NCBI GenBank assembly: GCA_016647705.1
Contig: CM028334.1
Span: 14,120,402-14,184,401, forward strand
DNA length: 64,000 nucleotides
Origin: Eucommia ulmoides
Taxonomy: Eukaryota; Streptophyta; Magnoliopsida; Garryales; Eucommiaceae
Direction of reading: 5' to 3'
Shown: positions 1-11,145 of the stretch, in pieces
Position numbering within the stretch: position 1 is the stretch's first letter
Layout of the letters: each line of letters opens with the position of its first letter
Program-made: the position numbers and the translations under genes
The notes under the pieces: generated by a model
The model's database searches: none
Seen by the model: the letters and a program-made list of their open reading frames with translations, nothing else
Told to the model about the DNA's origin: nothing

Positions 1-698
1 GACATGTGATTACTGTAAAAAAAAAAAAAAATCAGTTTACGGTAAGGATACATAGAATCCAAAATATATTTAAAAGGCTATAAAGTATACTACAAAGTAC
101 TGCAAAAATTAAAGATTAAGATTTACTGCAAAGCCTATAAAAAAAGACAAAAACTGTACCAAACCTAACAAATTAAATTTCGTCACCCCTATAGAGAAAA
201 AATTGACCACGTGAATTGAATGGATGTCAATTTTATTTTATTTTAAATTCTTACATATTTTTTTTAGTTGTTTACAATATTTAAAAAATCGGAATCTCCT
301 TTAAAAAAATGAAAATATTAATAAAAAAAAATGATGAAACTGATGGGCAATTTATTTTTTTTTCTATTAAATTCTTACATATTTTTTTTAGTTGTTTAAA
401 ATATTTAAAAAATAGGAATCTACTTTAAAAAAAATTAAAATATTAATAAAAAATACTTTTTTTTAGCTGTTTAAAAATAGGAATCTCCTTAAAAAATGAT
501 GAAACCGGCCGGAATCTCTTCAAAATTAAAATTTAAAAAAAAAAAAAAAACCAAAAAAAAAATTAAATTTTAAACGGCTGGAATCTCTTAAAAAAAAAGA
601 AAATATTAAAAAAATAAATAAAAAATTTAAAGACTGGTTTATTAATTCTTAAAAATAAATTTAGTTCTAAAAAAAAATTAATTCTTAAAAAAAAATTG

Positions 699-732
<34 letters not shown>

Positions 733-1290
733 GAAAGCAAAACTGGCCGTTGGACGGCCGGTTTCTTAAAAGAAATTAATTTAAAAAATTGAAAATTTAA
801 AACTAAAAAACAAAAACAAAAACAAAACCGGCAGTCCGCTGGCCGGTTTTTTAAAATATTAAATTAAAAATAAAAATATTGGCCGTCAGACGGCGGGTTT
901 TAATTCCGGTTTCCCTAAAAAAAAAAAAAAAATGAACCAAAAAAATATTAAAATTTTAAAAAAAAAGTGAAAAAAAAAATAATCGGCCATCGGACATCTA
1001 TTCCCTGAATAATAGTAAGGGAAAGAGATCCAAATTGGAAAATGTATATGTAATCGACAAATTATATATAAATAAAAAATAAAAATAAAAACAATTGAGT
1101 TCAAATTCTCACTGCAAAAAACATAGATTTTTTACTGAAGAATTGTACTGTGGAAGATAAGATTTTGATGAGGATTCTCACAGCAAAAAGAAATGATTTG
1201 ACATTTAACTAAAAATCAGAATCTTTAAATGAATTTGGATGATAAACATCAAGTTTGTATATTTATTTTAAAACGGTAGATCATTACTTT
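1..1290. repeat. AT-rich upstream region with GGCC hairpins
   Basis: No gene is visible. The DNA is very rich in A and T with long A runs, and is broken by short GC-rich imperfect palindromes of the form GGCC-N8-10-GGCCGG near 743-768, 826-851 and 880-905. The same hairpin type recurs in the first intron of the following PMD gene and downstream of it, so this stretch is probably part of the same mobile unit, perhaps a long terminal repeat of MULE type. That reading is inference. The left boundary is outside the window or not recognisable. Confidence 0.4.
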
Positions 1291-1293
1291 CTT

Positions 1294-1302
1294 CTATAAA
1301 TA
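1294..1302 (+). promoter_or_regulatory. Candidate TATA box of the PMD gene
   Basis: CTATAAATA lies in a CT/AT-rich context. It is followed from about 1325 by a pyrimidine-rich stretch that ends in a plausible splice donor, TTGAG|GTTAGT, near 1480. This fits a non-coding first exon followed by a 1.1 kb intron before the ATG at 2641. Called by position and motif only. Confidence 0.45.
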
Positions 1303-1481
1303 CCTAAATACTTTCTTTTCAGTACACTCATTCTGTTATTACTTGAGTTTTCTCATTCTCTTATTTTGTTCGTTACTTGAGCTCAATAGACTATTTTGGA
1401 GTCTAAAGCTTCATCTATTATTTGATCTTCTCATTCTACTATTACCGGTATTTTGGAGTTTCAGTTTCATCTATTATTTGA

Positions 1482-2640
1482 GGTTAGTAATAATACATTA
1501 TTTTAGTTAAATTTTTTAGATGTTAATATATGTTTTCATGTTAAAATTTGTGTAATTATGTTTTTATGCTTATAGCATTATTTGTTGGTAATTTGTTTAA
1601 ATGTCAATATATGTTTTTATGTTAGATTTTGCGTAAATATTATTTTATAGTTAATATAGTCATGTTTTTATGTTAATCATTTAGATTTAGACAAAAAAAT
1701 AAAAGTAACTTTAGTATAAAATGTCATTTAACCAAAAAGAAGTTGTATTTTTTAATAACAATAAAAATATATATTTAATTAACATGCCAATCAAAATTAT
1801 TAACATATATATATTTAACTAACATGCCAATAAAAATATATAGTTAATTAACAATAAAAATATATATTTCATTAACAATAAAAATATATATGTAATTAAT
1901 GTTCCCATAAAAAAAAAAAAAAAAAAAAAACAATTATCTTTGTTATTAATAAATAAAATAAAAATAAAAATATTTATTATTTACAAATTAAAAAACAATA
2001 GAGAAATCGGCGCTCACAAGGCCAGATTCTGTTAGAATCCGGTTGGGCTGGCTTCTCTTTGTTATTAATAAATAAAAAAAAATAAAAATAATTCTATTTG
2101 TTAGTAATAAATGAAATAAAAATAAAAACAATTATTATCCGGCCCTTATGGGGCCGGATTCTATTTTTTCTTTTTTAAATTCGGCCATATGAGGGGCCGG
2201 TTTCTCTTTGTTATTAATAAATAAAATAAAAATAAAAACAATTATTATTTACTATAATAATAAAAAAATAAAAACAATAGAGAATCCGGATAGAGTTGTG
2301 CTACCGCAATAGTCGTAGAGTAGAAATATTATTTTGCTATAATTTATTACTATAGTTTAGTTTAATGTCATCACCTCAAGTAATCTTTACTTTAATGTTA
2401 CTATTATATTTTTGTTAATTGATAAATGTTATTAGGACGTGCCTATCGTAAAATTTTCAGTTACTATGTAAAATAAAATTTCTTTAGTCGTACAGTAAAT
2501 ATACTTCTTTTATATAAGTTATTATTATAATTTCATTTAATGTTATTACCTTATGTAATCTTTATTTTAATTTTACTGTTATATTTTTTTTATTGGTAGA
2601 TGTTATTATTGTATACATGTTATAATATTTTTCAATTACT
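1482..2640. repeat. Putative first intron with GGCC hairpins
   Basis: AT-rich DNA with repeated TTGTTATTAATAAATAAAA blocks alternating with GC-rich hairpins at about 2007-2055, 2138-2160 and 2182-2207. The block-plus-hairpin unit is repeated three times with variation. No coding potential is seen. Confidence 0.45.
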
Positions 2641-4525
2641 ATGGACGATACCATTGCTAGACCCATTGATCCTATACTATTGACAAATTAAGCAAACTAC
2701 AGGTCCTCTATGGTTTGATATTCTCAGGTACAAATTTCAAGTTATAATTTTAATTCATAAATATTACATTATATTTGTTATAATTAAAAAAGTTTGCTTT
2801 TATTTTATATTGCGCAAGACGACGTTTCCCCATTGAGGTGCAGGTAAACGGAGTTAGCACATTGGCGTGAGACGTTGGACCGCAGAATAATCTATTATTT
2901 ACACATTGCGGGTTTTTATGGAATATATCGCCTTGGCAATAGGAAATTAGACCACCCCTTAATCACGGCGTTAGTGGAGAGATAGAGACAAGAGATGCAC
3001 ACATTTCATTTCTCGAGCGAGGAGTGCACGGTAATATTGCAGGATGTAGGAATTTTATTGGGCCTCCCTATCGAGGGCCTTACCGTGACCGGCATAGACA
3101 ACAATTACGAGATTAGTAACTGGCAAGCGAGGTGTGATGATATCTTTGGAGTGACGCCTCCAGCAACAGAAATCAAAGATAATGGATTGAGGATGAACTA
3201 GATATTGGGGACACCTTTAGCCAATTACTAGTTGATGTTGACGATGAGACGATCAAGCAATATGCTCGGGCGTATATACTCCACAAGATTGGAGGAGTAT
3301 TATTCCCCGACAAATCGAGTACAACTATGAAGCTTATGTACCTGCCCATACTCGAAGACTTCGATTCGATTGGGAGTTACAGTTGGGGCACTGCTTGTTT
3401 AGAAGTACTCTACAGAGAGTTGTGTCAAGCAACTAGGCCGTCGGCAAACCGGATTGCATGATGTCTAATCTTATTGCAGGTTCTTTAATACACACACACA
3501 CACACACACATATACATATATATGGGCACATTATATTAAAACGTTAACTGTATATATTTGTTTTTCTGTATTCATAGATTTGGGCATGGGAGCGGTTACC
3601 TGTAATCAGACCACAAAGATTGCAGTTAACGACGGAGGGTGATAAGGGCCTTGATCTTGGGGTAATAGTGCTCCCACGCGGTCCTTACGGATGCCCGTGG
3701 ATGTCACAAATGACTCTGGATAGGACAATTGTCCATGTCTTAGCTGCGTATCGAGATCAGCTTGACTATCTCGAACTCGATGAGGTGCATTAATTTACTG
3801 TTAATCTACTTAAGTTACAATTATTAGTCATTATAGTCTCATTGACATTTTGTTATTTGTATGTCGTAGTTTGTATGGTTACCTTACACAGAATATGTCA
3901 TCGCCTCTTTGCCCAGGTATGGCCTCAGTGGCGCCGCTAGTTGGAGGAGTGTCTGTCCTTTTATATATTTCGACGTAGTGGAATGGCATCGACCAAATCG
4001 CGTCTTCCGATAGTTTAGATTTTGACAGCCTACTCCGCTTGACCCTTCAGAGGATGACAAGGACAGGGTTCACATGATCGATCGTCGGGGTCGATCGAAT
4101 GTCAACTGGGCAGACTTTCACAGTTCCTATATTCACGCGTGGAACAACAGGCTTGCCACTGTTGTTACAAGAGAGCCTACATTCAGGCCGATAGCGCGTG
4201 ACGATTCATATTACATATGGTATCGACGCATTACCCGTATGTTTGTCGGTAATCCATTGCCGCGCCCAGACGAAGAGTATCGTAGAGCAACGGTTATGGC
4301 ACGCATACTGGTAAACTAGAATATTTATTACTATATTGTTGTTGTCAATATTCATTTATAATGTAATTGTACTTATGGATATTGTTTAATTTAGGGTCAG
4401 GGGATGCTCCAAATACAAGAACTTGTTAGCGATTATGTACGTACTGGAATAGTACAACTTGTGGATCTTCCTCAAATGCAACATATGTTATCCATTTGTA
4501 ACTCTACACTTACATATTATAATCG

Positions 4526-5280
4526 CACTACAAGAAAAATGACTTTCGGCTACGAAATATAAATTTCGTAGCTAAATGTTAATTTTTTGCAACGAATTAT
4601 AAACATTGTGGCAGAAAGTTGATTTTTCTTACTTTTTTTTTTTTTTTTTTTACCTACGAATGATAATTTCTAGCTAATTGATTTCCCGCCAAAATACTTT
4701 TGGCGCAAATGGTACAACTATGAAATTGATTCGTAGCCAAAAATATTTTTAAATTATTAGCTAGGACAATTATTTTTTTCGTAGCCAATAAATTTGGTGC
4801 TAAATTTGAAACAATGGGAAGCAATTTCGCTACGAAAGATACCGTAGAGAAAAATTAGTATTTTGCGCTACGAAAGTAATTTTTTGTAGGAAAATTTCTT
4901 CCCGCCATAATTTTTTTGGCGCAAATAGTATAACTACGAACACGATTAGTAGCGCAAAAAAAAAACAAGTTATTTAAATACAATCTACGATGAATATTTT
5001 TTTCGTTGTCAATAAATTTTGGGAAATTTTTTTAATCAGTAATAAAAAAATATCGCTACAAAAAATACCGTCGGAAAAGTTTTGTAATTTGCACTACGAA
5101 AATAAAATTATCAAAAAAACTAACATTCAATTATCATTATTGCAATATTTTTGTAGAGAAAAATTAATTTTTTAATTACTTTAGCTATTCAGCATATTTT
5201 TTGTCATAAAAAAATTTAGCGCTAAAATTTTAATTGGTAAAAAATAATTTGTCACGATAAGTACTGTAACAGAAATTTTT
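4526..5280 (+). repeat. CACTA 1 left TIR and subterminal repeats
   Basis: The 31 bp TIR occupies 4526-4556. Downstream, short GCTACGAA/TTCGTAGC words recur about every 30-60 bases in both orientations, the usual transposase-binding architecture of CACTA ends. The opposite end (about 10590-11145) mirrors it. Confidence 0.85.
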
Positions 5281-5394
5281 TTAATTTAAATTAACAGAAT
5301 TAATTTTGAAAAAAAATAAATAAATAAAAGCCTAAAATCAAAAAACTCAAAATACATAAAACAAACCCTAAAATCCCACCCACCCCAAGAACTG

Positions 5395-6045
5395 ATCTGT
5401 TCCGTCAGGCCCCGTTTGGTTAGTGTTCTCAACCAAACCCAACTCAACCCAACCCAAAACTTTTGGGTTTGATTTTTGGGAACACGTTTGGTAAACATAA
5501 AACTCAACCCAACTCAACCCAAAAAATAGGAATTGATTCTCAAAATCCTAAAGAAACCAGAAATAAAAAAAAATTGTTTCTTTTTGTGCCCAAAAAACTC
5601 AATCCAAAGTTCTCAACTTCCGACTTCATCTGCCGGCCGACCACTACCACCCGCCGCCGTCTGCCGCCGCCGGCCACCTTCCGGAGACCATCGCCGGCCG
5701 TCCGGCGACCGCCCGCCGTCTCCGGCCACCTCCGACGACCTTCCGCTGCCGCCGGCCATCTCCGGCAACCGTCGGTGCCGCCGGCGTCCACCTCCGGCGA
5801 TCGTCGCCGGCCACCTCCGCCGCTGCCGCCAGTCGTCCGGCCACCGCCACCGCTGTCCGGCCACCACCAAGCAAAAAAAAACATTCAAAAAAAAAAATTA
5901 GTTTTAGGATAAAATTGTTACCAAGCACATTCTGTTCTCAGCACAAAACAAAAATTGTCGTTACCAAACGTAATTCTGTTCCCAAAATTCTCAACCCAAC
6001 CCAATTCAACTCAACCCAACCCATTCCAGTTGGGTTCAGAAAAGT
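5395..6045. mobile_element. Possible nested hAT-like element with a GC-rich core
   Basis: Related sequence in inverted orientation lies at the two sides: CGTTTGGT and CAACCCAACTCAACCC words at 5408-5520, and their complements at 5930-6040. Between them is a strongly GC-rich block (about 5630-5870) made of CCGGCCACC/TCCGGCGA-like units, unlike the AT-rich surroundings. Open frames in the block read as Pro/Arg- or Gly/Arg-rich strings in several frames on both strands, as expected of GC-rich simple sequence, so I call no gene. The transposon class is a guess from the CGTTTGGT-type ends. Confidence 0.35.
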
Positions 6046-7500
6046 GGAAACACTAACGCCACCTCAAATACCGCCTACGCCTAAACCTCCAGCCATTCCG
6101 CTCCCACTCTCCACGCCGGAAATCATCGTGCATCCCCATCCTCTCTCACGAATCCATACATCCCATAAATCTCTCATCCTCTCTTCATCCCTCCCCATAA
6201 ATCAATGACTTCCTCCCTCTCCATTCCAATCTTCCTCCCTCTCCATTTCAATCTTCGATTATCCTATTTCCTGCAAGACCACTACAAGATTGGTTGGAGA
6301 ACAGCCTGCAATTCGCCAGAGAACAGCCTAAAATTTGCGTTTTGGAAACATATTTCACGTTCTCAGGTAATTTCTTTGATAATTCATGTTATTTTGCAAA
6401 GTTTTGTTTGGCCCCTTTACTTATTAGAGACCCAATTTTTCATGCCTTGCATGCTTCTGATTAATTGAAGACTAAAATTTCAATTTGGGGAACTGTCCAT
6501 TTCAAGAGGTATGCATTTCAAATCTTGAACCCTCTTTTACTATTATTTAAAATTTCTACTTCATCATTGACTTTGGTTTAACTGGAGTTCTTATTACATT
6601 GATAATTCATGTTCTAGCAACTATTTGCGTGTCTTAACAACATATGTCATCAATGAAGTGTAAATAGAGATATCAAAACAAATATATTACTGAAAGAGAG
6701 CGAGAGAGGGAAGGGAATGGTGCAATGGTGAATTCTAACCCTGTTCTATTTTTCTACAAAATCTTGAAGCCTCTTTGCAACTAAACAGACAAGATAGAGA
6801 GAGTCTAATGGCCGTCAGTAGTTGTTACTTTCAAAGTTCACTTCTTACATGCTACCATATGTTGAACCACTCATTAGTCTAATTTTCAAGCATAAATTTA
6901 TGAACAACATTACTACAGCGCAAAAAGGTGTACAAGTAGTCGTACACGATTAGTAAATAGTGGATCCTACCAATAACTATTGCAGTCCACTCTCTATCCA
7001 ATGGGATTAAAACACTTGTCTACTAAGAACTAACCTATGCTTACTGTTTGTGACACATTATTGTGATTTTAATATTTTTGAAGAAGGCCTCCTCACAAAA
7101 TACCCGTGTATTATATAGCATTAGTAAATTAACTAGAATTCCCAACAATTAACTAGACCGCCTGTTGAATTTCTACACGAACTTCTATAGCACGTTTATT
7201 ATGAAGATGGTAGTAAAATGCTTAAGAGGCAGAAGTGGCTATTACTGTTACTCTCTCTCTCTATGTTGATAAGTTATCAAATAGGTATAAACAAAGGTTC
7301 CCAAGAGGCAAAACCCATGTGCAAGTGACAACCAAGGAGAAAAAAACTTCACAAAAAAAGCTAAAAAAATTGAGCCACACAAATGCCTTTTACAACATTA
7401 TTGAAAAATATAGAAATACATTTCTTTCATTAACAAAGCTTAAATACTCATTATATCTTTTTAAAATTAGCATTTTTTTAATTTTTATTTTTTAATAATT
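6046..7500 (+). other. CACTA 1 interior upstream of the transposase
   Basis: From 6205 a short frame beginning MTSSLSIPIFLPL runs to a plausible donor, TCTCAG|GTAATT, near 6367. It could be a 5' exon of the transposase gene or a captured host exon. The rest is AT-rich intron-like DNA with no recognisable coding content, ending in a polypyrimidine tract and TTTTTCTAG just before the ATG at 7515. Confidence 0.3.
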
Positions 7501-7514
7501 TTGTTTTTCTAGGC

Positions 7515-8433
7515 ATGGATAAAAGTTGGATGAATTTGAATGATATATTTTTCAAAGAGTACATGGATGGCGTAAAAAGTTTTATTAATTTTACGAAAAA
7601 TAGTGTTAACGTGGACGGTTTGATATGTTGTCCTTGTCGAAATTGTCTCAACACGCGCTTCAAATCATTGGCAGCCATTGAGGATGATTTATGTATTCGA
7701 GGGATAGATAGAACTTACAAGGAATGGATATTACATGGGGAAAAAGCTTTAACCGATTTCTGTTTTCAAGCTACGAACACCGATGATAAGGAGATCCGTT
7801 TTGAAGAGGATAATGATGATGAATTGCTAGAGATGTTAGAGGATGTGAGAAAAGGAAATTTAATAGAAAATGCTTGTGATGAATCAGATAAAATAGATGA
7901 AGGAGATTCTGGATCATTTTCTAACTTATTAAAAGAGGCTAAACGTGAATTATATCCAAGTTGTTCTACACATTTTGTGTTATCTTTTATAGTGAAGTTG
8001 CTCCATTTTAAGGTCTTGAACAAGTGGAGTAACAAATCAATCGACATGTTCCTGCCCTTCTTAAAAGAGGTGTTACCTGAGGGCGAGAGGCTTCCATCAA
8101 CCATGTATGAGGCTAAAAAGATTTTACGTGACTTAGGGCTGGGTTATGTGTCCATTGATGCTTACAAATTTGATTGTGCATTGTTTTGGAAGGATCATGA
8201 AAATGATGAATGTTGCCATGTGTGCGGGGAGTCACAATACAAAGAGTAAAATAATTCCACACAAGGTGCTACGATACTTTCCGGTAAAATCGAGATTGCA
8301 GCGATTGTTTATGTCTAGAAAAACCTCACGTGACATGAGGTGGCACAAGGAAAAGAAAGAGAATGAGGATGGAATTATGAGGCATCCCGCAACTACTAAT
8401 TATGTAATTATCAATCAATCCATTAGTTGGTGA
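7515..8433 (+). pseudogene. TNP2-like CACTA transposase, N-terminal remnant
   Basis: The frame from 7515 gives 244 residues. It starts MDKSWMNLNDIFFKEYMDGV and carries the transposase-associated domain of En/Spm TNP2 proteins: CPCRNCLN near residues 38-45, and GIDRTYKEWILHGE around residues 62-76. An acidic linker follows, then the block containing LPSTMYEAKKILRDLGLGY and a CxxC near the end (CHVCGE). The reading then shifts frame near 8245 and continues from about 8250 with IPHKVLRYFPVKSRLQRLF, MRWHKEK and GIMRHPA, all typical of TNP2. The coding sense stops near 8395-8433, just before captured host DNA at 8483. Full TNP2 proteins are several hundred residues longer and include the catalytic region, which is absent here. 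The remnant cannot supply transposition by itself. Confidence 0.9.
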
Positions 8434-8482
8434 ATACCCCCTCCGTATATATATTTATCTAATGTGAAGTATATATATGTAG

Positions 8483-8649
8483 GTGGAATGACAGAGCAGA
8501 AGAAAGTTCAAAGGCGGAAGGTCCTTGCCAAGTTGTCGAAGGAAAATATTTTGATATTAGGACCTACATTCATCAAGGTTGGCCAGCAGTTCTCTACAAG
8601 GATGGACATTCTTGCTTAAGAATATTTTGATCAATTATTAGAGCTTCAG
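8483..8649 (+). pseudogene. Captured exon of an ABC1K8-like chloroplast kinase
   Basis: After a TATATATGTAG acceptor the frame reads GMTEQKKVQRRKVLAKLSK, then ILGPTFIKVGQQFSTRMD, ending EYFDQLLELQ before a CAG|GTCATA donor. This matches the start of the ABC1/UbiB kinase domain, including the KxGQ motif (KVGQ), and is closest in wording to plant ABC1K8 (OSA1/ATH13) proteins. Those are plastid kinases linked to lipid homeostasis and stress tolerance. One in-frame stop is present (TAA where the family has Gln, in DILA*EY). Only one exon is kept, with splice borders preserved, so it was copied as DNA rather than from mRNA. It lies on the same strand as the transposase. It could be spliced into a transposon transcript, but no functional product is expected. 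Confidence 0.85.
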
Positions 8650-9106
8650 GTCATATATCTTTTTTTCCCTTCATTTTTGAACATCATTACTCCAGAGTTC
8701 TCATATTGTTGTATGTTTGTCTATAAAATTGTACTCTACCATCTATTGTCGGTGTTCTTAAGCCATTTCTTTTTAACCATGGGCTATTTTGTAGTTCCAC
8801 ATGTTATCTACAGTTTCTCGTCAGTTTATATATTCCTATAAAGCTGGGAACAAAAGCATAAGTACCGGAACAACAAATATGTTTTTGTTTTGCTTGAAGA
8901 ATTCAGAACAAATTTCAAAAATGAATAAGTTAAATGCTAATTAATGTAAATCCAACTCTTTATCTATAGATTTGTTTTTCAATAATTACTTAATCAATTA
9001 AGCATTTAATAAATTTAACAATTAAATTTCACTACTTACCAGTTCTCAACGATTAAATCTTTAGTTTTACCAAATGTACTCTTAGCTTTCTTTGTTCTCA
9101 CTACAG
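8650..9106. other. Intron-like DNA between captured exons
   Basis: AT-rich sequence without coding sense. It starts with a splice donor (CAG|GTCATA) and ends in TTTGTTCTCACTACAG, a good acceptor. The halves may come from two different host introns joined by capture; no junction is obvious by eye. Confidence 0.4.
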
Positions 9107-9518
9107 TTTATTACATCACAATTGGGTACAAACACCGTTGACCAACTTTCTTGGATAACGCTTTGGTGTCGACCCATCGGAAGTCCATGTTAATGTATGG
9201 TGTATTAGGCTAAATGACATCCCTGTGTTTGAAGACCAGGAAGCTTCTTGGTTAATAAATACATTCTGTCTCAAGGATCAATTGTTGCTTAATTTTTATT
9301 CACAAAGCCGTTTCCCTCACGAGGGAACTGAACAGAGCAGCCTGTCCACGGTGAAGTGCCTTATAAACTTTACTTTCGTTATCGCTATTACTGTTGTCTG
9401 TACATTCATGACCTTTTTCTTGTTAATTTGGTTCAAAATATATGTTTCCTTGGTTGGTGCATACTTGACTTCTGCTACGTATTTTAATGTTCGGCCATGG
9501 CCGATTATGGCTATGTGA
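9107..9518 (+). pseudogene. Captured exon of an LPAT4/5-like acyltransferase
   Basis: The sequence encodes the C-terminal part of plant 1-acyl-sn-glycerol-3-phosphate acyltransferases of the LPAT4/LPAT5 type: ITIGYKHR, PTFLDN, GVDPSEVHVNV, then LLLNFYSQSRFPHEGTE, followed by two hydrophobic stretches (INFTFVIAITVVCTFMTFF and IWFKIYVSLVGAYLTSATYF) that match the membrane segments of the family. The intact enzymes acylate lysophosphatidic acid in the ER. The HX4D catalytic region lies upstream in the parent protein and is not in this fragment. The copy has one in-frame stop (TGA where Cys is expected after YKHR) and one single-base frameshift just after PTFLDN. From about 9163 the frame is open to the stop at 9518. 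The acceptor before 9107 is preserved. Confidence 0.85.
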
Positions 9519-9974
9519 AAAAACTGCATTCAAAGTGATTGATTCGTCCATGTATTTGACGCGAAGGTGAAGTTACTGTTATGTTCTCTATTTCTTTTTC
9601 TGGTTTCTGTTTGTTCCCTCTTTACGTGCTCAGTTTTGTCCTATTTTCATGACAACAAGGTCAACTTTTTTAGCAGGTGTTTCATGAACAAACTGCTGAA
9701 ATTGAGCTATTAATTATTAGTTATGATTTACTTGAAGTTTAATTTTGTACCTGGTTTGCTCTCTCTATATGCACTTTCTACAGTTTTTTTATTGTATTTG
9801 GTGGCTGAAAAAGTACTTCATTTGTTAAATATGCGTCTCTAATTATTTCAAATGCTTGGTTAGAAAGAATAAAATGCTTGGCGAAAACAAGAATAGAAAG
9901 GATGATCTATTTTGTTATTATGTTCAAAAACTTGTGTTACTTTTTTTATAAATGTATTTTTTTGGCAGCTATAA
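9519..9974. other. CACTA 1 interior, no recognisable gene
   Basis: T-rich sequence that could be 3' untranslated or intron DNA belonging to the captured LPAT-like fragment. Nothing else is recognised. It ends in TTTTTTTGGCAG, a good splice acceptor, at about 9967. Confidence 0.35.
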
Positions 9975-10111
9975 TGGGATCCTCATGTACTCCCTTGAAG
10001 CTGCTAAAATTGTTTTTTGCAGTTGCCGCCATAGTCGTGGGTGTTGCGGCTACGATTTTTGCAAGGAGAACCAAAGCTACTGATGTAATTGACGTAATTC
10101 AGTTAAGTTAG
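9975..10111 (+). other. Short ORF, possible third captured fragment
   Basis: Starting at ATGGGATCC the frame reads MGSSCTPLKLLKLFFAVAAI and continues with a hydrophobic stretch (AAIVVGVAATIFA), then basic residues, ending at a stop near 10109. It would be a 45-residue peptide with one membrane segment, preceded by a good splice acceptor. I do not recognise the parent protein. It may be an exon of a third captured host gene or chance. Confidence 0.35.
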
Positions 10112-10589
10112 CATTTTTTTTTTCATTTTTCTACCCTCATTTTATATTTTGTTCCCATTTCCTGTTCTGTTTCGAATTTTTTAGGTGGTTGTTCTCATTT
10201 TATATTATGTTCCCATTTCCTGTTCTGTTTCCAATTTTTTAGGTTGTTGTTTTGAGCTGCAGTTCTTCATATTCCATTCCTTGATTTTTTCCTCTTCATA
10301 TAATGAGTTTTTATGTGTTATTATACTCAGTTAACATATTAACGTTTTTAATTTGGTGTCATTGTTTTTCTTGTAGATGACGGATTGGTAACGAATAAAG
10401 ATCGTTTTACATAAATTTAACACACAACTAGAAATTTTAGCTGTATTTGTTTTGGTTTTTGTTTTTTTTTTTTTTTTTTTTTGTTTTTTTATGAATTTTT
10501 TTAATTGTGTTTAGAATCTTTATCCGTTAATGTATTATTTTTGTTGAATTGTTTCAATTGATAAAATTGTATTTGACAATTTGATTTAA
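10112..10589. other. T-rich CACTA interior with a short direct repeat
   Basis: A segment containing TATGTTCCCATTTCCTGTTC is duplicated in tandem at about 10140-10190 and 10196-10245. The remainder is T-rich with a T19-like tract near 10463-10481. No coding sense. Confidence 0.4.
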
Positions 10590-11145
10590 AGAATATGCAA
10601 TTTTTTGGCAACGAATTTATTTTATCGTTGAAAGTGATGGTTTAGCTTTGACTACACACAATCATGTTCGTAGCAAAATTAGTTTGTTAATTTGCAACAG
10701 TTCATAATATGAATTCTCGTTGCTAATAGTTTTATTCTCTACAAAATAGATATTTGTTGCGCAAAATCATTATTTTTCTCTACGAATAATATTTTGTAGA
10801 GAAATAGGTCATTTTGCAACGGATTATTTGTTGTAGCGAACTACATTGTTTTGCGACAAAATGTTACATTCGTTGCAGTTAATAGGTGACCATTTTTGTT
10901 GCAAAAGATGTTCTTTTAGCTACAAAATTGACATTTGTCTTGAAAACAAATGCCTCAATCATCGTAGCAAAACATTAACATTTTTGCTACGAAAATGTAC
11001 ATTTCGTTGCCAAATATCTTCTGCCACGGACCTACCGCTACGAACCTAGCTACGACAAATATTCGTTGACAAAAAGATTTTATTACGAAATGTTAAGTTT
11101 TACCTACGAATTAATTCGTAGCCGAAAGTCATTTTTCTTGTAGTG
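10590..11145 (-). repeat. CACTA 1 right subterminal repeats and TIR
   Basis: Repeated TTGCTACGAA/TTCGTTGC-type words in both orientations precede the 31 bp TIR at 11115-11145, the exact inverse of 4526-4556. Confidence 0.85.

Larger units (their letters stand above)
4526..11145 (+). mobile_element. CACTA (En/Spm, DTC) transposon 1, 6.6 kb, with captured host gene fragments
   Basis: Both ends carry a perfect 31 bp terminal inverted repeat beginning CACTACAAGAAAAATGAC. The insertion is flanked by a 3 bp target-site duplication TCG (4523-4525 and 11146-11148), as CACTA elements make. Subterminal DNA is full of short TACGAA/GCNACGAA motifs in both orientations. Inside, in order: a hAT-like or GC-rich insert (5.4-6.0 kb), a TNP2-type transposase remnant (7515-8433), an ABC1K-like exon (8483-8649), an LPAT-like exon (9107-9518) and a small unidentified ORF (9975-10111). 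The catalytic part of the transposase is missing, so the element is non-autonomous, but the clean ends and TSD suggest it moved fairly recently with help from another copy. Confidence 0.95.

Noticed and set aside
4990-5175. A 61-codon frame in the left subterminal region of CACTA 1
   Set aside because: It lies in AT-rich subterminal repeats, with Lys/Ile/Phe-rich composition typical of AT-rich non-coding DNA.
5463-5928. Several overlapping open frames on both strands giving Pro/Arg- or Gly/Arg-rich proteins
   Set aside because: They arise from one GC-rich repetitive block that lacks stops in all frames. No conserved domain, no start context and no splice structure.
7515-8433. An autonomous CACTA transposase gene
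   Set aside because: Only the N-terminal part is present, with a frame change, and captured host DNA replaces the catalytic region.
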